NCBI GenBank assembly: GCA_005223375.1
Contig: RXOD01005124.1
Location: 1 to 15,767, forward strand
DNA from: Amoebophrya sp. AT5.2
Taxonomy: Eukaryota > Sar > Dinophyceae > Syndiniales > Amoebophryaceae
Reading direction: 5' to 3'
Length of the DNA stretch: 15,767 bases
Part shown: positions 1 through 10,300 of the stretch, piece by piece
Numbering within the stretch: the first letter of the stretch is position 1
Layout: every line of letters begins with the position of its first letter
The notes under the pieces: model-generated
Seen by the model: the letters and a program-made list of their open reading frames with translations, nothing else
Told to the model about the DNA's origin: nothing
The model's database searches: none
Position numbers and translations under genes: made by a program

Positions 1-2
1 CA

Positions 3-308
3 GCCGCTGGGGGCGCTCGCGGCGGTGGAAGACGGGGTAACAACAATGCGAACAACAGCTTTTCGCGGCCCCGTACGTCCCCGACGAGGTTTTCGACTGG
101 GGAAGGCCTCTCGCTCCTGGGACCGGCAGATTGGGCGGACGTGAGCCTGGAAAGGTATCCCTTCGACCTCGGAAAACTGTACCCGAAACCGGGTCGCCGG
201 CACGGCAAGCAGGACTTGCGGCGACTGGCAAACGAATTCGCGCAGACCACGCGATCGCGGCGGCCGCCAGCAGACTTATTGCCGGAACTATCCTTATCGG
301 TCAAGTAG
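3..308 (+). CDS. C-terminal end of an unidentified upstream gene (partial)
   Basis: An open frame enters from the left edge and stays open for 101 codons to a TAG at 306-308. The reading begins with a Gly/Arg-rich stretch (GGARGGGRRG) followed by Asn-rich residues, then a less biased part including DWADVSLERYPFDLGKLYP and ending in LPELSLSVK. Gly/Arg repeats of this kind are common in RNA-binding proteins, but no domain is recognisable and I assign no function. The two other forward frames are closed early, by TAA near 38-40 and by TGA near 142-144, and this frame has the GC-rich codon style of the other exons here. The true boundary of the exon on the left is outside the window. A chance open frame in GC-rich DNA is the alternative. 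Confidence 0.5.
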   Translation, partial: AAGGARGGGRRGNNNANNSFSRPRTSPTRFSTGEGLSLLGPADWADVSLERYPFDLGKLYPKPGRRHGKQDLRRLANEFAQTTRSRRPPADLLPELSLSVK

Positions 309-2051
309 GGGCTAGAGGAGCAGATGATCCAGATCATCGCGATCTATGACTACTCGGGCTTGAAGATGACTCAACAAGATGAAGATTTTTATAATTGATG
401 AGGGAGATCCAGATCATTTTACTAGAAAAGCAGGTAATCGTAATCCTATGATTGAATATCGTAATCCAAGGCAAAGATGTCGAGTTTGAAATCTTCGAAT
501 ATGCTGACGAATCGCTTTTGATTGATACGTAAATCCACTGAGCAACGCCAGGTAGAGGACTTTGTTTTTTTTCAACTCGTGGTCAGTGTTTCGAACGGCG
601 CGAGATGGATTCATAGGGACTACGCACGGCGACACCTTACATAGTTGTTTCGCGAAGATGAAGTGCACGGTTTAGCCAGAAAGGCCGTGCACTCGACCGT
701 ACACCACCGTAGCATCATGGAGTAGTGCGTAGCGCATAAAAATGCACCCGTAATCTGCTCGACGCTCGCAATTTTCTATCACGAATCCGTATCCGTAATT
801 CATGTGACAAACTGAAATAGTGTGACTCGGCTATGTTTTTTTCGTTTGCAGCTCCAGCTCCTGGCAAGTATAACCGCTGAAAAACAGCGGTAAAGGTAAA
901 GCAGCAATGCAGCCCAGCACGAATTTCAAACGCGCGCACAACATACTTATGTCATCTTTTCGTCCTTTCAACATAGCATAACTGCAACATTTCCTGCACG
1001 GTCACCATCAATTACGGTAGTGTGGACAATATCCTCCATCATTTGATAGATTTGAAGATATTTCGACCAGGACCAATCTGTTTGGTGGCGAGCGAAGGTA
1101 GGACCAGGAGCCGCCGTTTCTGTTTTCGCTGTTCACCACTTCTTCCCTCTACCAGACCCCCGCTTCCTTACCCTGGATGGTAACACGGTAATCAATGAAT
1201 GCGCAAACTACAACTCGTGTGATCGCCTGAAATTCAAAAATACAGAAGCCACTGGCACTGCTTCTCGGTGCGCTTTCACTGGTCCCGGCGGTCGTGGAAA
1301 TACGAAAATCTAAATCGCCCTTTCTTCATTGCGTGTAGACCACGCTTTCGATCCAGCACTAGCTATCCTGTCATTGCCAAAAATCTCGAACTCGAGACCG
1401 ACAGATCAGAACTTCTATGGATTCCGGCTTGCGACGGATGCATCCCGAGAGACAAGTGGCGGTCATTGCGTTAACTCACATGCTTGCCTCCGTGTTGCTA
1501 CTGATAAGTAGATTGATCGACCGGTTCTCAACAAAAGCCGCATTTAACAAGTTCAATTGTGTGCAACTGCAAACGCAAAGCAAGGACCACTAGCTGATGC
1601 TTCCGTAGTCAATACATTTAGTGTCGGTGATAGATTTCTTTTTCTTGGATACATACTGTGGATTCGAATTGGATGTCAAGACCGTGATGGGTTGATGCGA
1701 AACGATGATGGGTTGCAAAGTGATTGAATTTCCAACCCAACGACTTCCTACAGGGGCGACTGCGACAGGGTCAGCGTCAGCGAACGCGCAACAGCGGGAC
1801 GGAAAATCGAGAACGGACTACCACTAGCACTGATTTGCACGACTATGTGAATATGTAAGACCCCTCCTAGCGAGCGCGAGGTGGAGCTTCTAAAAGTATA
1901 CCTTCTCTTCTCCAGAAGTCCTTTCCCCGCGCTCAGTGATATCAAGAAAGAAAGCTACAAATACAATCTTGAAGATCTCAAAATAAGAAAGCGCGCCCAT
2001 CTTCCCCATTCTGATTTAGACCGACCCGTCTGGTGTTGTCGGACCGCTCTC
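309..2051. other. Spacer between partial gene and U2AF gene
   Basis: About 1.7 kb with lower GC than the exons and only short open frames on both strands, none with a recognisable domain. It contains a 12-bp direct repeat, gatccagatcat, at 326-337 and 406-417, and a 9-bp repeat, gatgggttg, at 1686-1694 and 1707-1715. No tRNA, rRNA or snRNA signature was seen. The last stretch before 2052 must hold the promoter and 5' leader of the U2AF gene. The U2AF frame is open back to at least 1881 but has no ATG there. Confidence 0.6.
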
Positions 2052-5000
2052 ATGGGTAAGTCCGAGCGTCCCCGCTCGCGCTCACGAAAGCGGCGCCGCA
2101 GCAGAAGGCGCGAGGACAAGCATGAAATAAAGAAAGACTCGGCGCCGGGAGCAGGTTCTGCAAAGAAAGATGTTGCAGCCGCCAGTGTTGCCGCGAGTGC
2201 AAATAAAGAGCAGGTTGATCCTCCATCTGCGTCTTCAGCAAGTAGTAGTACAGTAGTTAAGGTTAACGCAAGCGCAACCGTAACAACAGGAGCAGGAGAC
2301 ACGACAACGACTACAACCACTGGCACCAGAAGTGGCACGGTTGCCGCTACTACAGGAGACGGCGTCGTCAGGCCACTAGGAGCTAACACGAAAGTCAGTG
2401 ATGTAGGTACGGCTGAGGCTAACGCCCCCCCACCCGGGAACACTAAAGACGTCCCTTCGACGGCCACTAAGGCAGCCAAAAACAAGAAGTCGAGAAGTAG
2501 ATCGCGCCGTCGCGACAGAAGAAAAAATGGCAATGAAGCTACGGGCGGCGCGCTGGGCGGAGAGGACGGCACCAAGTCGGCGACGGGCACGGAGAAGAAG
2601 AAGCGGGACCGAGATCGTGAGCGAGACCGAGATAAAGCTCGGGATCGGGGGGACCGAAAGCGCAGCAAGGAGCGAGACCGGACTCGCGACAAGAAGGAAA
2701 AGTCGTCGGAGGCGGGGAACAAGTGGCCAGCAGGTGTGCAACAAGTGGCTGCCGTGCCGTTGCACCACCTCCATCAAGCTCCTCTCGCGCACCAGCCACC
2801 AGTGGCCACCGGGCACGGCCCCTACGCAGCCTTCGGCGGCGGCGCGGTAGGATACCATCCTGGACACCAAGCTGCGCAAGTTGTGGGATACAACTACCCG
2901 CACCACCACCAGCGCGGAGCCGCGCCGGTCGCAGCAGGTGCGACACCAGGAAGTGCAGTCGCGGCAGCAGCCTCCGCGCATCATGCCCAACAACATCTTG
3001 CGGCACACACACAACAGCCAGCTGCTGGAGGCGCGCAACCACCTCCGCAGCAATTGCTGCAGCATGGCCAACAGCCAGCAGGTCCCGCGCCGCATCCGCC
3101 ACAAGCGCAAGCAGTCGCTGCAACGGCACCATCGGGCGGAGGCGGAAGCTCCTCGTCGGCTGGGTACGTCGCGAATCGGTACATGCAGCGGCCGCTTTGG
3201 TCCCCTGAAGAACTCAAGGTCCGAACTCTTTGGGTCGACAACCTGGGCGCTGCGACCAAGGCCAACGTGCTGATGACCTTCGTCAACACGTACTCACTAT
3301 ACGCAATTTGTTTCAACATTTTCTTTTCCGCATATAGTTCCCCTAGCTATGTTCAGTAGCATTGCTTGGAGGCGTTCTTTTGGTACTCCCATCTTCAAAT
3401 GATACCACATCGTACGTAAACGTATGATGTTTCGGAATTATAGGTTTAACCTCTTCTACGTACCCAGGTTTGTTCTCGCGGTGACGCAGCAGACGAATTT
3501 CAACGCGGAGCAACTCGGGCAGCAGTGCCAGAACTTCAAGCCGGTGTACGACGTGGAGGTCGATTACGCCCGCGGGGTCGCGCGCGCGAAGCTGTACTTC
3601 CGGAGCTTCGAGGCGACGCAGGTCGCCATGAACCTCCACGGTTTCCAGTATGAGGGGTTCGCCATGAGCGTTCGGCGGCCGCCGGAGTTCTTCCACTCCC
3701 AATTCTACCGGGAGGAGCTGAAAAAGTGGAACAGCGCGCGCCGGCTGGAGGTGGAGGGACCGCCGGTTGTGGCGGCGGGCAGTGACGAGAGTAGTGCGGG
3801 CGCGGCAGGAACCACGGCAGGAGCGGGCGCCGCTGGTGGGGCCAACGGAGTTGTAGGCGCGACCACTGATGTTGGGAGGGGAGAGGACGGTGAACCTCCA
3901 GGAGCGGGCGCGACTGTGGAAGGCGAAGCAGCAGGCGCCCGTAAAAGTGCAGGAGGTAGTACTGTAGGTGGTCCCGGGGGAGGCACTGGTGAAGATCCGC
4001 TACCCGCAGCAGACGGCGGTGAGAAGACATTGGTAAACGGCACAGTGGGGGCGACTGAAAAGGCCGCGTCCTCACAGCTAGTTGCCGGCGCAGTACCGAA
4101 GGCGGGCGCGGGGGCAGCAGCAGTTGCTGACGTGCAGATGAGCACAGAGGAAAGTGCTGGCCCCAAGACTTCAACCTCGAAAGTTGAAGCGGTCCCTTCG
4201 CCGACGCCAGCTGTGACGGACGCCACACCTTCAGCGCCCCCGAACGGATCAAGCGCCACGGAAAACTTACCGGAACGACGGCCGAGCGAAGTTGCAGAAA
4301 TACTCGATCTTGCCTCCACGAGCGACGACCCAGCCGCAAAAAGAACGAAAACCCCTACTGCCGCGCAAATAGACGCCCCAGCCGCGGGAGCGGCGCAACC
4401 GCTGCCGAAAACCGCGGCGCCGCCTGGGGACCTTCAAACAGAAACGGCCGCGGCCGCACAGGAAACGCAACAGAGTGCTCTTCAAACGGCGCAGCATCAG
4501 CCCCCACCTGCGCCGGCCCCTGCCCGCCGACGCTACTACGACGAGCGGTGGCTGCCGAACGACTTTTTCTTTGTGGACCCAGCGCGCTGCATGGTGTTTG
4601 GTATCTGCACACTATTGGGCCTTCCTTCCTTCGAGCAGATCGCCATCGATCTCGGACTAAACAAGCGACCGAAAAAACTTTCGTTCCTCGAGGCCCCGCT
4701 GTTCATGTCGGAAGATCAGCTGAAAGAAATCTTCCTCCAGTTCGGACCGCTCAAGTACCTCCTACTTTTGCAAGCTCTTTTTTGACTCACAACTCTTGAA
4801 ATGCATGAATCGACTTGGAAACAATTTATCACAGGTACTTTGAGTTGATGCTGCATCGTGATGGGGGGTCAAGGGGATTCGGGATGCTTGAGTACGATCC
4901 GGAAGCCGAAGTCGATTTCGACCTCGTGTTCGAGGTACGTAGACTGTCACTTCTAAGAGATGTTGAACCGACCCTCCTTGCCACCTACAGTTTTTTTTTC

Positions 5001-5867
5001 TGGAGTACTTCTCAATAAAAGAACTTTCCACTTTCTACACCTTCACAGTGTTTGAACGGCTTCGTGGTCGGCGAGAAGGCTTTGAAGGTGCAGCACCTGA
5101 CGGCCCAGGTGAGTACCACGAGGAACGCGCTGCCCCCGCTTACGGGAACCGCCTTCACACAGGGGGGGCAACAAGAGCAACAAGGAAGCGCATCGGGGCC
5201 CCTCGCTCTCACGAATGGAGCCGCACAACCGGGAGCGGCCACAAACACGGCGATGCCGGCAGGCGCGCCGGTGAAGGTACAGCTACAGCAGGACTTTTTC
5301 ATGATGCGGGAAATGCCTCTTCTCCTGCACAATTTTTTTGAAGGACGATCGTGATAGATCAGATTCGGCGCCTCCATCCTGGGTTCCTTGAAAATTCATA
5401 TATTCATTCCGCCATCGCACGAACTCGTACTTCAGGCTGCCACCGTCTCCAGTCGTTTGTTCAAGAACCCGGCGCTTGCGCAGCAGCTTCAGTACGGGTT
5501 GCAGGAGGGCCGGACTCCGAGCCCGGTTGTGCAGCTGCTGAACTGCGTGACCGAGGCCGACATCCTGGACGATTCCGACTTTTACGAGGTGAAGAATCTG
5601 ATCCATAAAGAGGCATCAAAATACGGCATCGTGGAGGAGGTGTTGATCCCGCGGCCAAGCCGCTCGGCCTACGACAGCAACGCTTCTTCTGAGGGGGGCG
5701 TAGGGAAGATCTTCGTGCACTACCAAAGCGTCACAAGCGCGCGGAAATTTCAGTCCGAGATCAACGGCCGCAAGTTCGACGACCGCGTGGTGTGCGCAGC
5801 CTTCTATCCGTCAACGAGGTTCGCACAAGGACTCTACGCACTGGGGGAAGGAGCGAAGACTTATTAA
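2052..5867 (+). CDS. U2AF2: U2AF large subunit (U2AF65-like splicing factor), five exons
   Basis: Binds the 3' end of introns with U2AF small subunit and SF1 and recruits U2 snRNP; nuclear. Exons 2052-3289, 3468-4754, 4835-4934, 5049-5276 and 5436-5867 join in frame to 1094 residues. The ATG at 2052 is the first in frame. Order: Arg/Ser and Arg/Asp blocks at about 5-22, 143-157 and 182-219; a possible U2AF35-binding tryptophan at W225 (NKWPAG); His/Gln/Ala-rich 226-385; RRM1 about 389-485 (RNP2 RTLWVDNL); low-complexity linker about 500-770; RRM2 about 815-895 (GGSRGFGMLEY); and a UHM about 980-1082 with an acidic helix (DILDDSDFY) and the R-X-F loop R1063-K-F1065. The end FYPSTRFAQG matches plant-type U2AF65 tails. 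Human U2AF65 is about 475 residues; the excess is linker. RNP1 of RRM1 is degenerate. Identity is firm from domain order and UHM; exact junctions are inferred. Confidence 0.93.
3290..3467 (+). other. U2AF intron 1 (178 nt)
   Basis: GT-AG intron inside RRM1, splitting a Thr codon (ac|g). It starts GTACTC and ends TACCCAG. Joining gives FVNT-FVLAVTQQTN, which restores the RRM1 fold, whereas unspliced reading stops at 3359. A near-palindrome of 24 nt lies at 3407-3430. Pyrimidine enrichment before the AG is modest and interrupted by ACGTA. Confidence 0.88.
3407..3430. repeat. 24-nt near-palindrome in intron 1
   Basis: acatcgtacgt and acgtatgatgt flank a central AA. All eleven positions pair if one G·U is allowed. 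It ends 37 nt before the acceptor AG, so folding would bring upstream intron sequence closer to the 3' splice site. Function is not shown. Confidence 0.6.
4755..4834 (+). other. U2AF intron 2 (80 nt)
   Basis: GT-AG intron inside RRM2, splitting a Lys codon (aa|g). It starts GTACCT, ends TCACAG, and the next exon begins GTAC, so the tetranucleotide is present at both ends. Splicing gives FGPLK-YFELMLHRDGGSRGFG, the expected RRM2 order. Unspliced reading stops soon after the donor. A possible branch site is ttgac near 4793. Confidence 0.9.
4935..5048 (+). other. U2AF intron 3 (114 nt)
   Basis: Phase 0 GT-AG intron. It starts GTACGT and ends CCTTCACAG. Splicing joins DFDLVFE to CLNGFVVGEKALKVQ, which is the last helix and strand of RRM2. 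It contains a run of nine T at about 4990-4998, far from the acceptor, and a better pyrimidine stretch just before the AG than the other introns have. Confidence 0.88.
5277..5435 (+). other. U2AF intron 4 (159 nt)
   Basis: Phase 0 GT-AG intron between the post-RRM2 linker and the UHM exon. It starts GTACAG and ends CGTACTTCAG. I chose this donor because it shares GTAC with all other introns here and because the exon before it stays open and has linker-like composition. A textbook donor GTGAGT at 5109, also phase 0, is an alternative. Confidence 0.7.
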
Positions 5868-7383
5868 ACCCGATGTGCGTCTCCGTCTGCGTCAAAGCAC
5901 CGACGGACATATTGTTCGGCGCCGACGGTCCCCGTGCCGAAGCCGATGCGCGACTACCAGAACGACTACGACATTGAAAGCAACCCGCGACGCTTTGCGC
6001 TCAGTGATGCATATTCATATAGTATCTGCAATAACTTTGGCTTTGCGACGACGAAACCAGAAGCGTTTCTTTGAAGGATCGACGGCGCATCACCCAGCGG
6101 TGATGTGGGGCCTCTAAAGTGCTGGCGTTCGTCGCTGTAGATCCTGACGTGCGGGCTTGATCCCGATTCGTCGGCTGCAAGTGCAGTGCCTTGCGCGTGC
6201 TCGTGGAGGTTCGTTCAGATCATTTAAAAAAATGCAAAGAATCCCTTGAACAAGATCTTCTTTTCAAGTTCGCGTTTGATCAGGATCCTCGCGTGCAACA
6301 ATGAATCCGCTCCTGGCAGTTCGCTCCCGAAGTTCAGACGCGTGACCGTGCAGGTAGCAAGTTACGTAGTTGTGCATCGATGGACCATGGTAGCGACCGG
6401 GAGCCGCCGTGATGGTGATTATGTCTTGAAGTGCATCACAAACAACAATGGATCAATGAATCGCGTTAATAAACACTGCAGGGGCGACGAGTCAAGGCAG
6501 CAGGTTACTTCGTATGAATTACTCTATACATAGGAAATAGCTTGCTGGCTACGGACCACTCATCTCAACTTACTTACTGCGCATCTTAAAGGGTTCTCAT
6601 CTGGCTTTAATACTGTGACGTTTCGGAACCGGAAACTTTCGGAATTTCGTGCGCACCCTTCGTGTTCTCCGTGAGGCGAAATAACTGGAAGATTGGCAGG
6701 GGCAAGATATTCTTTTAGTACAAGCACTGCGCCTGCTGCAGCAAAAAGTAAAAGTACCAAAAGCATATAGCGGTCTTCGTCTTCCTCTTCACTGAAGACA
6801 CTGGCACTTGCACTGTTTTTTTAAAGTATCGATCACAAGCAGGCACGTTATGGTTAACTGTACTGACCTCGACAAAGATACGCCCACTTTGATTTGGCCA
6901 CATTAATGAAGCAAATGTAGCCTGTGCAGTTCCACTTTGAGCTTCAACTTGAAGTTGAAACAGACTTTGATTCGAGCATTTGGATTTGTCATCCTACTGT
7001 GGAGCCGTGTTTTCGGTAAGGCTAAGGCAATTATTCGAATGGTTCGTACTTTTTTAACTTTTTTCTTTGGCAGGCGAAGCACCTATTTCGCCTTTCCTTC
7101 TGCTTTTTACCACTGATAAAACACCCGGACGTCGAAGTCCGAGCTTTTGGCTGCGCAATATCTACGTAGCACTAGCGCTCGCTGTGTGATAACTGATAAG
7201 ACAAAAAGAAACTCTATTTTTTTTGTTGTGTTCATCGCCGCTGTAGTCTGACTGTACTTCTTTTATGAACCCTCTCTCCCGTCGTGGCCGTGGACCGTGG
7301 TCAGATTACAACTTACTAGAAGTTAGACCAGAAGGAGAAGGAGGAGCCCGTCGAGCATCCTCTCTCGACCACTGCTGCCTATC
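5868..7383. other. Spacer between U2AF and CCCH genes
   Basis: About 1.5 kb. The first 200 nt remain GC-rich and open in the U2AF frame after its stop, to a TGA at 6072-6074. The remainder is lower in GC, with scattered short open frames that I do not accept as genes. A 17-nt perfect palindrome, ttcaactt-g-aagttgaa, lies at 6943-6959. A pyrimidine run ending in an AG (tttttctttggcag, near 7061-7077) would suit an acceptor of a leader intron, but nothing proves one. The leader of the CCCH gene lies at the right end, with an in-frame TAG at 7324-7326 before its ATG. Confidence 0.55.
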
Positions 7384-10300
7384 ATGCAGGCGGCGGATGA
7401 TCTTGCGACGGCCGGGCGGCGCACCGGACATTTGGATCCGGCTGGGAGCTCCTGCACCGTGCCGCAGGTTGGCGTTGAAAACTGTGGCGCGCCATCTTCT
7501 CTTGCCAGCAAACAGTCCGCTTGCAGTGCCGTCGACGAAGCATCAGATAGTGCCAGCGCAGGGCGGGACAACATCAAGGGAGCGAGCATCTGCAACGCCA
7601 ACCTGGAGGCACCAGAGCAGGAACACGAAGAATGTCAATTAGGTGGTGTTTGTCGTACCGGACGTGGGTCGGCCGCTCAGGGGGCGGCCGCGTCAGGCGA
7701 GACGGAGGCACCGTCGTCGGGAAGAGCTGGTCCGGGTGACGCGGATTCCGCGCTGAACGAGCCGTGGGAAGACTTTCACGAGGCACAACTTCCCGGTCAC
7801 GAGGTGGACGAGGATTTGAGCGTTCTCATGCCGGGACAAAAGAAAGAGGCGCTGCGCTGCATCGTATGCCGACACTACCTTGCGGGGAAATGCACGAAGG
7901 GTACCTTGTATTTTGATAGTGATACGATTATGTTGTTGGCCCGAGTGGCTGCAAGAACAAAAAGCACTTTATTCTGATTCATCTCATCGGTACGATGATG
8001 CGAAAACCTTCTCAAGCGGTCCTTTGAATCCAGGCGTAACTCATTCTTATTGCTTTCTTCACTAGTACAAGCGTATCCATGTCACGGCATAGGTACGTAC
8101 TGCCGCTTCAAGCACCCGTCGGACCCGCACGATTTTGATAGCAAGAGCCTTTCGAAACGCGGCAGTTTCCGCAATCGCGGTAAGCGCGGGGCCGCGGCGC
8201 GCGATGGCACGGCTGGGCCGTCGACGGGAACGGGGGAGCAGCAAGAGCGGCTCCCGCTTTTTGATGGGTTCCATGGCCCGCCGCTGCCACCCGGAGAGCG
8301 GGGGAAATACCTGCAGAAGCTGTCCCAGCACGAGCAACAGCGCCGGCAGGTGTTGGGGAAAGAGTCGCGATTTGGGTCACAGGGACGCGGTGGAGCATCT
8401 GTTAATGTCAATGTTGGAATGGCGCCTCGGTCATTTGTGGGAGGAGGTGTCACACAGACGGAGGAGGTGAATCAAAGTGCTGAACATGCAGGTAATTTTG
8501 ACGCAACACGCGACGTGCTGCCGGTGGAAGAGGATTCTCAAGCAGCTTCTGGCACCGGCAACCAAGGAGGTGATAACACGAGCAGGAGAAGGGGCTCCAG
8601 TCGCAGCCCGTTGGCGGGGAACCAGCTGCGGCATTACCATCCGTTGTATGACGACCAGCGCGACGCCATGGCCATTTCCTCCGAGGCTGGGTCCACGGGC
8701 GAAGGGCAAGTCACATCTTCTGCGAAGGCGGATAATGTGGGCAAGGGCATGCAGCTGGAGGAAGAGCAGGCGCAGGATCATGCAGATGCTCCCACGTGCC
8801 TGTCGTCGACGTCGACTAGCGAGCAGCCCAGCAGCCATAAGGACAAGCGGCTCTTCGGTAAGCAGCTTCGGCACCACGGGGGGAAACGGCCACCGGTGGA
8901 AAGCGGAAAGCCGCTGCGCGGGGGCGGCCCAGGGGGGCTGTCCGGAGCGACATCCAGCGAACATCACCCTGTTGTGGGGTATAACCGCGCGGTGGTGGAG
9001 ACTTTTCAACGGCGCCAGGAACAATCAGAGTCCAACTCCAAGAACGATGTGGCGGAAGAGGAACTACCTTCCACCTCGCAACGGGGCGGTGGTTCTCCAG
9101 GGGGAAACGGGGGAGGGCTGGCTCTCACCGCTCCTGGTGAAGGACGCGCGGCGCTACACGGGCCCGACAACGCAGATCCGCGCTCAAAGGATGGCGGCGG
9201 GAGAACGAAGGGAAAAAAGCGAGGAGGGACCCGCTTTCGTCGCGGGTACTACGGCGGGGGTCAGGCCTACTACTCCAAGGAGGATGAAGAAGACTTCCTC
9301 GATTGTTCGGCGGAGGACGTGTTGTATGCTGACGGTTCGCTTCGGAACCCTCTTCGCGCTCGAGACAGCGGACGGAGCCACCCCCGGAGCGGGCACACGC
9401 ACCAAACGCAGACACACAGCCCGCGCGGCACCAGCGAGCTACCGACACACCTGCGTCAGCCGTCGCACCTCAGCAGGGCAGATTCCGCGCCGGGGGTCGC
9501 AGGCGAGTCCCAAGCAACATCGTCCAGGCGCTTTGCTTACGGACGCGGCTATGGCTTCGACGAGCGTCGTCCTGCGCCAGGTGGAGGCCACTCGAGCGCA
9601 GGCTACAGCAGCGATCGCGTGCGATACGGCCGTGACGAGCAGCATTATCCTTCGCAGAGTCCGCAGCACTCATCAGACCATCCCCGTGGGGGCCAGATAG
9701 CGAGCAGTACTCATCAGCGCAGTCTTGGCGGTCACTACGAGGCACGTCGCGACCGGAGCCAGGACCACTACTTTCGTCCCCGAGAACGTTTTCCGGACAA
9801 CCGTGGGGGCGCGTGGCAAGGAGACAACTACGGAGAGAGGGCCCGTGGTGGTGGTGCTTTCGTCGATCAGCGAGATATTCCCCGTGCCCACGGAAAGCAA
9901 CTACGCCCAGGCCATCGCGAGGGCAATTACCACCGAGGTCACATCACTCCTGGTGCTGACTTCGATCCAGACCCGAACCTGTGCGAGAATCGATCGCTGC
10001 CTCCCCCTTCAACTTCATCTTATGCATGGGACCCTGGACAACCGCATCCGCATCCGGTGGGAAGTTCACGAGCCGCATACCGCTCGCCGCAGCAGCAGCT
10101 ACGCCGCCCTGCCACCAATCGTGGTCCGACACCCGGGGGATCTTCGTCGTACGATTACTATAACACACCTGCGGATCCGGATCGTTTTCGTGATCGTGCC
10201 TGGCACTACGAGAATTACCGGCATCCTCATCGTCACGATGTTGATCGTGCCACCGAGCAGTACTCCAGCGAGCCTTCGTCGCGTTCCGCCGCTGCATACA

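Noticed and set aside
705..720. Resemblance to a dinoflagellate spliced leader (ccgtagc followed by atcatgg)
   Set aside because: Only the first seven bases agree with the known leader; the remainder does not. No leader relic was found before any gene.
1955..4339. Several antisense frames of 200-270 codons over the U2AF exons
   Set aside because: They lie opposite confirmed U2AF exons and their composition mirrors the low-complexity sense strand. No domain is visible.
6468..6473. AATAAA as a poly(A) signal for U2AF (also 13105-13110)
   Set aside because: The first is about 600 nt after the stop and the second is not near any gene end. The motif is expected by chance in AT-richer spacer, and its use in this lineage is unknown.
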